Shown here: piece by piece, positions 36,986 through 49,228 of the stretch
How positions within the stretch are numbered: the first letter of the stretch is position 1
Layout: each line of letters opens with the position of its first letter
NCBI GenBank assembly: GCA_023313575.1
Contig: JAJTTP010000019.1
Span: forward strand, 496,001-560,000
DNA: 64,000 bases
Source of the DNA: Eutypella sp. D-1
Lineage: Eukaryota > Ascomycota > Sordariomycetes > Xylariales > Diatrypaceae
Direction: 5' to 3'
Program-made: the position numbers and the translations under genes
The notes under the pieces: model-generated
Database searches by the model: none
Told to the model about the DNA's origin: nothing
The model's input: only the letters and a program-made list of their open reading frames with translations

Positions 36986-38730
36986 ACAATGATTGATGGA
37001 CTGTCACTCAAGCCTGGCGCTACGACTATAAACTCCCGGCACACCGAGACCAGTCTCTTATAAATACTGGAGGTGAATGCCACGTCGGCCTAGCTGTTGC
37101 TCGTCCGCTCGATATCCTGGGAGTCTAACGGTTGATACTAGTAGACAACTATATATAGCGATGACAGCGATACAGATGAACATAAGGGACGCTCACATCT
37201 TACCCGCAGCATATCATACGAGCATATCTGCGTCTTTAACCACTTCAGCCATTCACTCTGTGTTCGATGTGTACGGCGGCGTCCTTTGGGATAATGCGCC
37301 TCGTTGAGAATCACAGATGTGCGTGATACCAATGCTAGTATGATAAAAATAGAGGTATGGCATAGGTCGGAATATAAATGGGCATGCCTCGGATGACCAT
37401 CCGAGGAAGCGTCAAGTATCTTCCTTCAGTACGTCGGCCCTGGAGATTAATATTCAAACCTTTACATAACCAATAGATGGATATCCAATCGTCCCTACAC
37501 CCGGTAATCTCAGTTGCATGTTTCCCTGGTGATAGTCTCGAGCCGGTCACAAATATTCCCATCGCTCGTTTTTCTTTTTTCTTTTGCAAGACAGCGGACT
37601 TTCATCATTTCTAGCCAATGAATGCACCATACCCTCCCCAACTTGAGGCGGATAAAAGGCAGTGCGACCGATTTGTATCTCTTACGGCATAGCTAACAGG
37701 TCAGGTTCGCATTAACCAGGGGATCATTCATCACAGCAGACTATGTTATCATGCTCATTGATGGGCCGTCACGAGCCATCTAGTCTCATACAATCTATCT
37801 GGTACCCGCATGCCATATACGAGCTTTTCTCGTCGTCAAATCTTTCATTCAATCCAGACCTTTACTACCGCTCGAGGGTGTCTTAGAAACTCAGTCTTAT
37901 CACCGACATCTTCGTACGCATCTTTCCGCCCGCGGTGGGTGCACAACGCACTCATGCGCGAGGCTGCTATGCAGGATGAGAGGCCGCTTGGGCAGTATGT
38001 AGAGGAGGGCGCTCTAGACCGGGAGTGACCTTTCCCGTCCACCCTTCTTCTCCCGGTATTTTGGGTAGGGTAAAGGGGCTTATTAATTGTGGCGGAAATC
38101 TCCACGGAGATGAAGCTGACGTACAGGCCCGCACTCTTACAAGATGAGCATCCTTGCAACATTCGAAAATGCAGAGAAAGTATCTCATCCGCTGTAAAGG
38201 AGGCGAAGCCGCGAAGGGGGCGTCTTCAAAAGATCTTGAAAGACGTAGCTTAGGTTTAATATTACCATCGATTATGTCCGTCCCACAACATTCTGAAGCC
38301 CGATAACGAGATTGAAATGCAACAGCTTCCCAGCGGCAGAACTAGGTAACATAAAAATATAATACTGTGGTGGCAGTTATGTCGATACGGTGAAATTTCA
38401 CGATAAGAATAGGGGCTCTTTCGAGATAGAGTGGAGCTTCTTCCCAAAGGGGGCTAACGTAAGTAAATTGTTACACTGTGAGGTTATATAACTGTCACTG
38501 TGCATGTCGTCATCGCCTGGCCCCCAATCCAACACTAACTAACCATCGCAACTTCGGAAATACATCGCAGCGCCCGGTAGAATTATTTCAAATCCCAAAC
38601 AAAATTTCACAGATCGTCTGAAATTTGCAATTGCACGCGTAGTTCATCAATTCCCCCCATTTGACAATAATTTATCCAGCGTCTGATTGATTCCCAAGCA
38701 AGCAAAGTCAGCAAGCAAGAAAAGAAAAAA
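36986..38730. other. intergenic; peroxiredoxin promoter at its right end
   Basis: Mostly featureless. A plus-strand frame at 37810..38028 ends with a protein-like stretch (RWVHNALMREAAMQDERP and LGQYVEEGALDRE) but its upstream part has no recognisable domain. The last 300 bases, with A-rich sequence just before the ATG, are the likely peroxiredoxin promoter and leader. Confidence 0.35.
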
Positions 38731-39600
38731 ATGGCATCATTCCGCGCCCTCAGCCGTGTCCCCGCCGCGCTCGCACGCCCGGCCCCCGCATTCGGGGCGG
38801 CAACGGCGGTCCGAGCACCGGTCGCGCGGCGGCAGTTCCACGCGACGCCGCGGGCGGCGGTCAGCGTGGGCGATCGGATCCCGGACCTGGAGGTGCTGGT
38901 GGAGGACTCGCCGGGCAACAAGGTGAGCCTGGCCAAGGAGCTGGCGAAGACGTCCAAGGGCCTGGTCATCGGCGTGCCGGCCGCGTTCTCCGGCGCCTGC
39001 TCCACCACCCATGTCCCCGGCTACATCAACCATCCCAAGCTCAAGGACGCCGGCCCCGTCTTCGTCGTCAGCGTCAACGACCCCTTCGTGTGAGTCCCTC
39101 TCCCTCTTCCCTACCCCGCCCGTCTGATTGATTTGGGCCTCAGTTGTGCTAAGCTGACGTGATCGACCGCCTGCAGTATGAAGGCTTGGGGTGACCAGCT
39201 GGACCCGACCAAGGAATCCGGGGTAAGTCTAGTATTCCTGGCGCCGTTCCATCAACCCCACCCCACACAGGGTTTCACTAATTGAATAACCGGGAAACAG
39301 ATCCGCTTCCTAGGGGACCCGACGGGCGAGTTCACCAAGGCGCTGGACCTGGGATTCGACGGGTACGCCATCTTCGGCGGCATGCGCGGGAAGCGGTACG
39401 CGCTCGAGATCGAGGACGGCAAGGTCAAGGCTGCCCACGTCGAGCCCGACAACACCGGCACTAGCGGTACGTCTTTTTTCCCCCACTTCCTCAGAACCCC
39501 CACCCCTCTCCTTCTTTCAGTCCCAGAGATATGTCGTGCCGTGCCATGTCGTGCTAACATTTATCCTGCAGTATCCCTCGCGAAGAACGTCCTCGGTTAG
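38731..39600 (+). CDS. mitochondrial peroxiredoxin, Prx5/AHP1 type, single cysteine
   Basis: Four exons: 38731..39089, 39177..39222, 39301..39466, 39572..39600; 199 aa. All introns are GT-AG, with joins giving NDPFVMKAWGDQLDPTKESG, IRFLGDPTGEFTKALDL and TGTSVSLAKNVLG. Residues 1-43 are an Arg/Ala-rich mitochondrial presequence (...RRQFHATPR). The thioredoxin-like Prx5 core follows: VSVGDRIPDLEV, then GVPAAFSGACSTTHVPGY with the peroxidatic Cys90 and nearby Thr and His as in the family motif. It should reduce hydrogen and alkyl peroxides in the matrix. Cys90 is the only cysteine in the protein, so it would act as a 1-Cys enzyme needing an outside thiol (glutathione, thioredoxin or glutaredoxin). 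The coding region is markedly GC-rich. A 25-bp second exon-like micro-exon is absent; the shortest exons are 46 and 29 nt. Confidence 0.93.
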
Positions 39601-40589
39601 GGCTGGGGTTATGATGTGACCTGAACTACGAAGCAGGGTCTACCAATGAGTCTAGGTGCACATGGAAGGATAATGGCATGTCCCATATATAGAGCTCTAG
39701 CTAAGGTCTAAGACGAAATGAAACAAGATCGACTGTCGGTGTCATCATAGAATTTTGCTTGTTGGGATTCGAACTCCGTTCATGGAAGTCCGTATGTGAT
39801 GTATCTTGTTGATGTCCAGCTAGAATTAACAGAGCGCCCATCGTCGCCCTAATTATCTACCGCGATATAAATATCTACGCGACACAAGTTGGCATACACT
39901 TATCTTGTCTCATGTACTACTTGAATAGAGCAGCGCTCTACTCATCCCTTCCTTACAAGCTAAGTTCCACGAAACTCACAATCACGAGCCCCCTAGACAT
40001 ATATCACATATAGAATTCTCTAGGTACGGTAGTTATCACGAGCAGCAGAACTTTAGATATGTCGTGTGCGAATCAAATTTTTTTCTTTTTTCTTTCTCAC
40101 AATCTCGCTTCTTCATACATGCATGCATGATTCGACCTATATGCTGATGTTGATGCCTGTGCTGATGATGCAAATGCCGATGCCGATGCCTATGCCAGGA
40201 AACCCCCAAAAACGAAACCGCGCGAAAACAACAAAATTGTGCCAATCGCTTTTTGTGCGGTGATCAGTAATCCAACAAGATGAGACCAAAACAAGAAACG
40301 GAATGAGAAGGGGAAAAAAAACCACCCCGAAAATGAAAGACTGCCGCCAACATGGAAGGACCCAGATGCTCTGTATATGTATATATGCAAGTGACAAAAC
40401 ACAGAATACAAAAAAAGGCAAGGAAAATAAAATGCCATCCCAAATCCCGCTACGAATCGCTCGTTCGCAAACGCTTCGCATATGCAACAACGACTACCAG
40501 TTGACTCCACCTCCATCGCTGCCATAACCAACCCATGCTTCTGGTTCCTATCTTAGACTTAATCCTCCTCCTACTCGTTTGACCTCAAT
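39601..40589. other. convergent 3' intergenic region
   Basis: Between the 3' ends of the peroxiredoxin and NLR genes. Low-complexity (TGATG)n-like sequence, repeated GATGCC/GATGTTG, lies at 40140-40200. No gene seen. Confidence 0.5.
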
Positions 40590-43500
40590 TCACGATCTTC
40601 GTCGCTGTTGTGTCTGCTGCTGCTGTTGTTGTTGCCGTTGCTGGATTCCCAGGCCGACAGGCGATGTATTACTGGGTACTGAACTCGCGTTACCACCACG
40701 GCCGCTGCCAGGGATCACCGCATCTATGATCTGCCCACTACTACCAACAGCAGCATCGGAGCCAGGGCCACGCCGCATCGGTTGCGTCTGCGTCTGTGGT
40801 GGGGACAGCGTCTGCGGTGGGGGAGGGGAGAAGGGGCCAGAGGAGCGGGCGAGTGGGGACCTAGACGCGTCCCTACGGACAGGCAGACCCGGTGCGGCGG
40901 CACCTCCGAATTCGACGACCGAGCCGTCCGCGAGCCTGAAGCCAGGGGGCCCAGAGGAAGAGGAACTCGGAATACTACCACCGGAGGCAGAGCGCATCAT
41001 ATCGGCGGCAGTGGCAGCGCTGACGCTGGGGTCATTGCTGTCGCGCTTGCGGCCTAGCCTGACTAGCCTGCCGCCCGCGGACATGGCTCTGCGGTGTATG
41101 CTGCCGTTCCGTGTCTTGTCCTTGTTTTTGTCCTTCTCTTTTTTCCTGCCCTTCGAGCCAGTACTGCCACTCCCTGATCCTGGCGTATCGTTACTCTCGT
41201 CGTCACCATCGCCATCGCTACCGATACCGACGGCGCCGGAACTACTAACGCTACCACTGCCACCGCCGCGCCTCCGGCTGCGAAACCGGGTTAGAAACCC
41301 CGGAGAGGACTCAGGCACGGGGTATGGCAGGTCGGCAGCGGTGATACTCCCGCCCCTCCTGCGCCCGCGCGCATTATCGTAGAGTCCGTAGCTGGTTACG
41401 ACGGGACTGGGGACTGCGCCCCAGCCGAGCGTCTCCGGCCCCGGTGAATCAAGCGGACCTAGGCGAGGGCTTGGCTCCGTCTCGACACAGCTGGGACGGC
41501 GAGAGCGGGGACGTTGCATGGTTTGAGGACCAGGCGACGAGGACATGGAGAGACTTTCGTTACTGCCCCGGACATGTTGATGATGAGCCGGGTGGTGCGG
41601 GGGCTGCGATGTGTAAGAGTGCTGCGATGACCGATGTGAGCCCTGGCTAAGGCTGCGGTTCGATAGGCTCAGCGACTGGTAGCTGTGGCTCGACTGGTGG
41701 CTCGCATCGCGGCTCATGGGCTGGCTCGTGTAGCCCTGTGGCTGAGGCTGTGGTTGCGCGCTTCCTTGGGCGTATGGATGGGCGTGGCTGCCGGTGGACG
41801 CGGTCCAGGGCGGCGGATGTACGTGCATGCTAAAGCTCTCAGGGCGGGGCACCGATGAAGCCGCGGGGGAATGCGGGTAAGGCGGAACAACGGGGCTCTG
41901 GTTTTGGTAGGTCCTCAGACTAGGCAGTGAGTGGGTCAGTGGTTCATCATCAATGACATGCTCATGCTCTGGGGCTGGCACCGAGCTTCCTAGATATGGA
42001 TCGAAGGCGCGAGTTGTATGAGGTGGAGGGGATGGGCGCAGGCTGCTCCTTGTGTTGACTTCAATTGGAAGGGGTGGTGGCGCGAATGGACCTTGGTTGC
42101 GGTGAGATGGACTAGACCTCGCAGACCGCGACCGCGATTCCGGTCGTGAACCGGGAAATCCAATCGGTATAGGGGGGGATAGTGGATTTCCAACGTAATC
42201 GGGAGTGACCGTATGCTCACGTGGAGGCTCTGGATCTCCGTGGCCCTGTGAAGTCGGTGGGCTTTGCTCATGGAGTGACGCCCTAGTGATTGGTTCTGCA
42301 GTAAGCGGACTGGACACCTTCACCGGTGCAAGGCCCTCGACTGAGGTTCTCCCTCCAGGGTGCTCATTTTCTTTGAGCCGTGTGATGGTTGCGGCCGTAT
42401 AAGTCGATGACGGCGCTGGGGAGGTTCCTATAACGTTGGAAAAGGTTGGAGAGATCTCGTGTTCATCCACTGGACTGGGCTCACTGGCCGAAGCGCTGGC
42501 GTATGACGTTCTTCCTGCAATAAGCCTTGGTCGGGCGGTAGGTGCCACTGTCTGCCCATCGGCGGTAATACTCCCAAAGGCTGAATCAGGGTTTTGCGCT
42601 GCCGGCGATGCCCTGCTGATCTGATTCAAGGCAACTTCTGCCTCACTACCCGGGGCTGCTGAATCCTCGCTGGAAGATATTGGGAGAACATTCCTCTGGG
42701 GCTGCGCGGTGCTGAATGCGCCCTTCGCCGTTTCCCGACTGATACTAACGCGCGGGTCACTAATTATTTGGGGCGAAGCCCGCCAAGCACCAGCGTGGTC
42801 TCTGTAACGTCGCGCCGCATGTTTCTTGATGGTTCGATGATGAGACCCGAGCACTCTCGGTACCAGCTCGTCGTCGTCGGGCATTGAAATGGCATCGAAG
42901 ACCTCCGAAGGGGCAGGTTTAGGAGTCACGCTCCTGGAGATGTCTAGTTCTTCTTCCACAGTATAGTGCACACCATAAGGATAGGTCACGTGCCAGTGGT
43001 ACGGGTTATCGCCTCCTGACGTATACATAGTCGGCGATTCCAACGGCGTATTCTCTTCGGAGTAGAACTCAAGTACGCTGTTGTTGCTCGGCGGCGTTGA
43101 CGATTCCGCTTCCGATTGACTATTGGTCCGCTCGAAGACCGAAACGGCCATGTCGTGCGAGTTCTGACTCCGGGAATCCGAATTCCTCTTCTCCAGCTGA
43201 TCCACAAGTGTGGCTATGGAACTTAGGTACGGTTCCAACCTGGATCGCAAGTTCCCTAGATGTCCCGGCGCTCTTTTCTGAAATCGATCCAGATGCTCGA
43301 TCAGCCGCTCACCATGTATACGAAATCGGCGGAAGTCCTGTGGCATGCCCGTCTGGGGATAGTTATTGACCCTCCTCTTACTCTCTTCGAACGCCTTGCA
43401 GAAAACAGCAACTGCTTGCTCTAACCAAAATGGCGCTTCCTTCTCATCCGCCAACACATCGACAAAGAACGCCTGGACAATTCCGTGAACCCTGAGGATG

Positions 43501-46406
43501 TCCAGATTGTCTTGGCCTACGTCAATGCTGCGATTGCTTCGTGAGCTTGCCGAGGACGCTTCGTTATTCTGGTACCTTTCAATAAGGGCAAATGCTATGA
43601 GTATCTGAAGTGTATTATTCAGGGACGACCTGCGGTTGTCAGGACTTGAGGACTTGACGGGCGTGCTTCTCCCCAAAGCCCTGGCACCTGGAGAATGTTA
43701 GTATGCCATATACGATGAAGATATCATACTGTGCCACAACAGTTACGGAGTTGTAACATGAGGGTTCTTACCAAGTGCAACCATCTCGACCGGAATGTGC
43801 TGCCCAAAGAACGACAATATGTACATAAGATTCAGCGCTGCGAAAGCGCCTCTGTTTTGCAACTGCTTGCGGACCTCGTGGTATGCTGGGAGATTGCCAG
43901 CCCGCGGCCGGTTCTTAAATGACCGCACGTACTTTGCCAGAGGTTCTCTCGTTGCCCGCAAATGCAGTGCCGCGACGTGGATCATGAGCGGTAGACGGTC
44001 TACAAGCTCGACGAGCTCACCAGCACGGCTTAGGTCGTCCTGTGTCCAGGGTTTCTTCTTTCCCATCTCCTCGAGCAGCAACTCAAGGGCATCCTGCTTT
44101 GTCAGATCGCTGAGTTCAATCACCTGTGGGTAATCGAACTGGTACGCTTCAGCGACCGTGCGCTCTGTCGATGTGAATATGATACTGGTGTCGCTGGTGA
44201 AGGGGATGTAATACTGCAGGTCTGGGAAGTCGAAATGGATGCCGTCCAGGATCAGGAGCCAGTTCTTCGTGCTATTCAACCACGATCGAACCGCGATGAC
44301 CATTCGTCGCGTTGCCTTCTCCTCGTCACCATCGCCGATGTCGCCGGCGTCTCGTATTCCTGCTGTCTTGGCGATATCCCAGTAGCCGTATTCCAATTCT
44401 TTCACGGACTTTGCTCTAATCCAAAATACACCACCCGGGTAGTTATTCCTATACTGAAAGACGTACTGTCGCGCTAGGTGAGACTTCCCGCCACCGGGCA
44501 TGCTCTGGATTAGTACGGATGACGTTCCCGAGGATCTCCTCTCGCGATCTGTCAACATATTATGCAATTGCTTCATTTCTTGGTCACGCCCCTTAAAAAA
44601 TAGGTTTGGCCGGAACACGGCAGGTTTCACGAAAATAGGTTCCCCCGAAGGTGGTACGTTGCTCGAAGTGGACGGTCGAGAAGGGGACTCGGGATGCGGC
44701 GGTGGTTCACCCTCCTGAAGTAGAAGGGGAGGCTTATCTTGATTTTCTAATCCTAGATCAGGTGAGGTTTGAGATGTAGGCAACGTGGTATCATTCATAT
44801 GATGCGGAACTACCAAAAGTGAAGAGAATCAGTCAATGAGCATTCTACTCAATCATTCATTTGCGCTTGCGCGGCTCCCACGACCCATCATACTCAAGCT
44901 CCTCTACCTCAAAAAGATTCGGGGTGACTTCATGAATCTCCTCAAAGGGGCTTCCGAAAGAGCGGTGACCACTATCCAGCGTATTCTCAACAAGGAGGGA
45001 TGGTCGGGACGTACTGTTGGTAGAGCTCTGGCCCTGTTGGGCGATTTGAGATTGAATCTGCCCTCTGTCAGAAAATCTCTCGCGACGCTAGGAGTAATTA
45101 ATCGCAAACGTGTTGTGACCTACCCAAGGCTTCATTCTCTCCTCGATCTCGTGCTTCGCCCGTGCCAACTTCTCCTCAGACTCGACTCTCCACCGTGTCA
45201 CAATCACATCCGGTGCGTCAAGGACCCAGTCCCTGATTGCTGTCGCGATGGTTCTAAAGCCCGGCGAGCTCCGGTCTTCGAACTTGCACATGGTCGAGTG
45301 TGTCGCTTCGATGGCGTAGTAGGTGACTCCAGGCAGCTGCGGACCAGCAGAGTTCGCATCGACAACGAGCATCTTGGAGCCCTTGATATCAGTCTTGTGG
45401 TTCTCATGTGCCATCAGGATCTTAAACCGCTGGTAGATGTCGAGGAAGTGGTTGTTGATATTCTGCAGTGTCTCGTTGTCTTTCTTCAATGTCTTAAGGA
45501 GAACGGACTCGGACTGGAAGAATGTCTTAGGCATCACTGCATCGGACATTGCCTGCAAGACTGTAGCCCATGCTGCCATGTCTGAGCCGGTATGCGGGGT
45601 ACCGAGAAACACGATGCCGTACGTGGAGACATAGAGGGAACGATAATCCTCATGCTGGGAGGATTTCAGGTCGTTCGAGTACAGCAGAGCGCGCTTAACC
45701 AGGATTCCTCCCAGACTGTGGCATACCCAAATGATGGCGTTCTGGGACGTCTGCTCATCCTTGCGATAGTGGGTGAGAGCAGTGACTAGAGTTTGCGCGT
45801 GCATATATATGAAGTTGTCACTCGGACTCGATCCGTGCTTCTTCGAATAAACGTCGGCATTGTAGCCATAGACGAGAATGTTGGCACGAGCATCTCTCAG
45901 CGCTATGGGAAGCAGATCGGTGGGCCAATAGGTACCATCCCTAGCAGTCCAGGTCTTCTTAGGGGCGCCATTTAGACCATGCACTAGAACAATGTCAACC
46001 TTAGCATCGGGATGGGTGTAGACGGCGGTGGTCTCGTAACGCGAGATTTGTTTGTTGATAGACTATTTGTGTGGGGAGGAAGAGTTGTCAGCGAATTGTC
46101 CTGATTCATTTAGAGTACAGAGTAAGACGATGTTATGTCGCTTATTTCTGACGTTTCGGCCCGCTCCCGCATTCCTTGGGATGACAGTGGCAATTCGGTA
46201 GTGTAAGACACAAGGTTCAGCTAAGGAAAGCGGTCCAGTTCAAGATCGCACCAAAGCCGGGCCGGGTGAATAACGGTGTAGCTGCTCACAGACGGAGCCA
46301 AACTGCGCGCGCATCCTCGACGCGACGCACGCGGAATGAAAACAGACGGGAATAAGGAAAGATATATGGGACGAAACTGGGTCAAAGGGATGCTTTAACT
46401 TACCAT
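40590..46406 (-). CDS. NOD-like receptor: lipase-like (SesB/SERAC1-type) plus NB-ARC, long low-complexity C-terminus
   Basis: Five exons on the minus strand: 46404..46406 (ATG only), 45124..46062, 44871..45057, 43772..44809, 40590..43687; 1,754 aa. Domain 1, about residues 20-290, is an alpha/beta-hydrolase: VDIVLVHGLNGAPKKTW, then IIWVCHSLGGILVKRAL with Ser117 as nucleophile, GIVFLGTPHTGSD, and a late YYAIEATHSTMCKF with the likely His. Domain 2 is NB-ARC: P-loop SMPGGGKSHLA (about 481-486), Walker B NWLLILDGIHF (about 561-566), SIIFTSTERT, and LPLMIHVAALHL. After about residue 900 the chain is Ser/Pro/Gly/Gln-rich and ends in a poly-Gln/Arg stretch; no TPR, ankyrin or WD repeats are seen. 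Such STAND proteins act in fungal non-self recognition and regulated cell death, or are annotated as LipA/NB-ARC proteins of unknown role. The 44810..44870 intron is proposed as GC-AG; see findings. Confidence 0.88.
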
Positions 46407-46672
46407 GGTCACTGAAGTACGTCGGACAGGAAAGAGAGTGACCAAATCAGAAGAAAATCTGTAGTCACTTCTCTAACCGCCAACACGAACGAGTGTATGT
46501 GTGTAGTTGATTCAAGGGTTAGGAAGTAGCCAAAAAGAGCGAGGTTCGAGTCCTCAGCTTTCTAACTTCCACCCAAGATGATCCAGGGTGTTGTTGTTAT
46601 ATACACCAAAACCGGGGAGGTTCTTGGTCGCGTATGATGGGATGAATAAATAGTAAAAAAAGAAATAAAGTG

Positions 46673-46708
46673 CACACACACACACATATACACACACGCG
46701 CGCACACA
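46673..46708 (+). repeat. CA/CG dinucleotide microsatellite
   Basis: Interrupted alternating purine-pyrimidine tract (CA)n-TATA-(CA)n-(CG)n-(CA)n about 265 bases upstream of the NLR start codon. Confidence 0.9.
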
Positions 46709-48602
46709 ACCTTGGAAGCAAAATGCAACCTGAGGCACTCACTTATATGCCGGCGCCGGTTTGAGGCGCGATGACATCTACGGGTACCTAAGTAGGTACG
46801 AATGAGGGGGCTTATACCTAGGTTTACCGGCACTCGGTCAAGTCAGCCAGGCAGAGCAAAGTTAATGACAGGATGGGGCTGGCGGCAAGATCTAGCCCTG
46901 GAGGCAAAGCGGCGAGACATTCAATGTAATCCACCACACTGTCCTCCATGGAAGTAAGAGTCAGGAGTCGTGGAGTCGTAATCAAGTCGCAGTCACAGAC
47001 TCTGGAGATTCGCCCCCTGCTTCTTCGATTCTTCCGTCTTCTTTTCCCCTGCCCTGTTCTGGGGTCAGCTGATTCGGAATCTTTCTCCCTCTTTCTTTCT
47101 CTCTATATCAGAGTTCAAGGCTTAATAGGCAATGGTAGGGCGCAACTCGCCCCGGTAACAAAAGAGACCGAATCGTTGGTATCCAAAAATGACGGGATAG
47201 ATCACATCGCACAGTACGAGTTTGCGCACGAAAAGATAAAAATGAAAGAGAAAGAGAGAGGGAGAGGGATCCCAGAACGGTACTACATCCCCAGAAGTGG
47301 AGTAACTTGAGGAAAAGTCTGCGTCACGAGATGTTTGGTTCCGTTCCGATCTGGCTCGAATGTACAGTCATGGGCATTGAATGGGGTATACGATATCCGT
47401 TTATGGGTGAATGTTGTCCTTTCGTGGTGGCAGGTGGGCGCAAAAAGAGAATGTAATCGTAGTTTGTAGTGGTGGGGTGGAAATATACATAGCATCCCTG
47501 GTTAAACCTGGGGCAGGCAGATATTTATTGCAAGGGACATATTGCGAGGGACATAGGCTCCTTCCGAAGCTACCGCTACTAAAAGCGCCGCTTACATACC
47601 TATATAATCCATGTCACAGTAATGAAGCTCTAACGGCAGGGACGATGCTGTCTGGCAGCCCAGCTCTGGTGAAGTAAGGTGAAAATGGGGGTGGACGGGA
47701 AAGAGAAACCCTGGATGACTACATAAACCAGTCCCCCTAAGCCCTCCCAAAGCCCCCCTCCTCCTTCCCTCCCGTGTCAGCTGAAGCTCTCCTAAGGCCA
47801 AGATCCGAGGCTCTGATTGGACCGCAATGCGATTAGCTGGGTCACCCCCTTGTCTCATGTGGCTCCCCAAGTAAGATCTACCGGCGGGCGGGTGGGCGTC
47901 CCTAGGCTGCCATGCGGGCGGGGTGGCTTAGACTTGACCATTAAGGCAAGGTACGAGAAAATAATACTGTGCGGCGAGGTAAAAAATCCCCCTGGCGTTT
48001 ACATCATCGGTAGGGTGCGTCATGCAGCAGTGAATGGCAATTCTCATGCTATTTAAAGTATTGGGCAAGGGTTTTCTTGAGATTCCGTCTGATTGGATTT
48101 GTTACATTTAAGTTCCTGGATCGCTAGCCTGCTTTATTTTGCATGCCAGATGCCGTGTATGGTGTGAATGTGAAATCTGTCTGTACTTGTCTAGATTCCC
48201 ACCGTTTCCCGATCGGTAAAGGCCGCCCATGCCCTTCCGTAGCCTGTCCCTCTCTCTCCACATGCCCTACCGTATCTACATCAACCAAAGACTCAAGGGA
48301 CGTCTCAGCTCTCAGGTGCGATGCAACATCGCGCAATGGCAACACGCACACAGCTCTCCCCGCGTACCCAAAGTTCGTTCAGAGGCATCGTGTTAGTTAT
48401 GCATCACGGTACGGTACGACATATCACGAAATCACACGGGGGGGGGGCCTCCAATCCGCATCTGGCAGGGATAACAGAACTTAAAAAAAGAAATGAATAA
48501 AAACCCCCTCCAACATTCTAATAAATATCCTCTACCCGACCCTAACCGGTCTATGCATGGGCGGGCACCGCCGGTCACTTGGGAACGAGATCACTCAATG
48601 CT

Positions 48603-48622
48603 ATGTATGTATGTATGTATGT
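48603..48622 (+). repeat. ATGT tetranucleotide repeat
   Basis: Five perfect units. Confidence 0.9.
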
Positions 48623-49198
48623 CTGCGCATTCACCAACAGACTCCCTCCCCCGGGTCCGGTTACGGACGGAAGTAGTGTAGTTCGAAGGGATGGGATGAG
48701 GTGCGGGATGGATGGCGCACAGTCCCTCATATGCCAAGTGTAGCGCGAGCGAGCGGGAAGACGCGAAAGGCAGGAACCGCCTATGCACATACTACCTACG
48801 TAAATTTCGACCTCAGCACACCACGCGGTACCTGGGGAGACGGGGGGACGGGGTACGGCGATAAGACAGACAGAATAGTAGACGGGACCAACCAACCAAC
48901 CAACCAGCGCGCAGTAGTTAGCCAAGGGGACACACACGCAGCCTCGTTGTCCAACCCCCATCCCCCCTCCCTGCGTATATGTATATCTATCTACCTTTGA
49001 CGCGGCGCGCCGCACTTTGCCGCGCTCCCGGTGAGTAGTAATGCATACGTAGGATCAAGGAGGCAGGACTTGCCTCGTCACGAAACCCAAGCCTAGTCCA
49101 CGAGCTCGCAAAAAAGAATGCCGAGGCTATGCGATTACAGAGAAAACAAAAAGGGAGGGAGGAAGGGAGGGAAGGCGGCTTGACTTTCATTGAATGAC

Positions 49199-49228
49199 CT
49201 ATCTATCTATCTATCTATCTATCTATCT
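49199..49228 (+). repeat. ATCT tetranucleotide repeat
   Basis: Seven perfect units of ATCT preceded by a partial unit. Confidence 0.95.

Noticed and set aside
39750..39790. B-box-like GTTCGAATCCC on the minus strand
   Set aside because: The flanking T stem does not pair and there is no acceptor stem.
45088..45123. In-frame TAG at 45088-45090 in the NLR, suggesting stop readthrough or a 36-nt intron
   Set aside because: The same GTAGGT donor pairs with CAG at 45058-45060 to give a normal 66-nt intron with a CTGAC branch site and keeps the frame, so no special event is needed.
40590..46406. Three separate genes (hydrolase, NB-ARC, Ser/Pro-rich protein)
   Set aside because: Good donor/acceptor pairs join all three in one frame, and hydrolase plus NB-ARC is a known fungal architecture.
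46530..46575. tRNA-like B box (GGTTCGAGTCC)
   Set aside because: T arm pairs only four of five positions and no matching 5' acceptor strand or D arm is found at the right distance.
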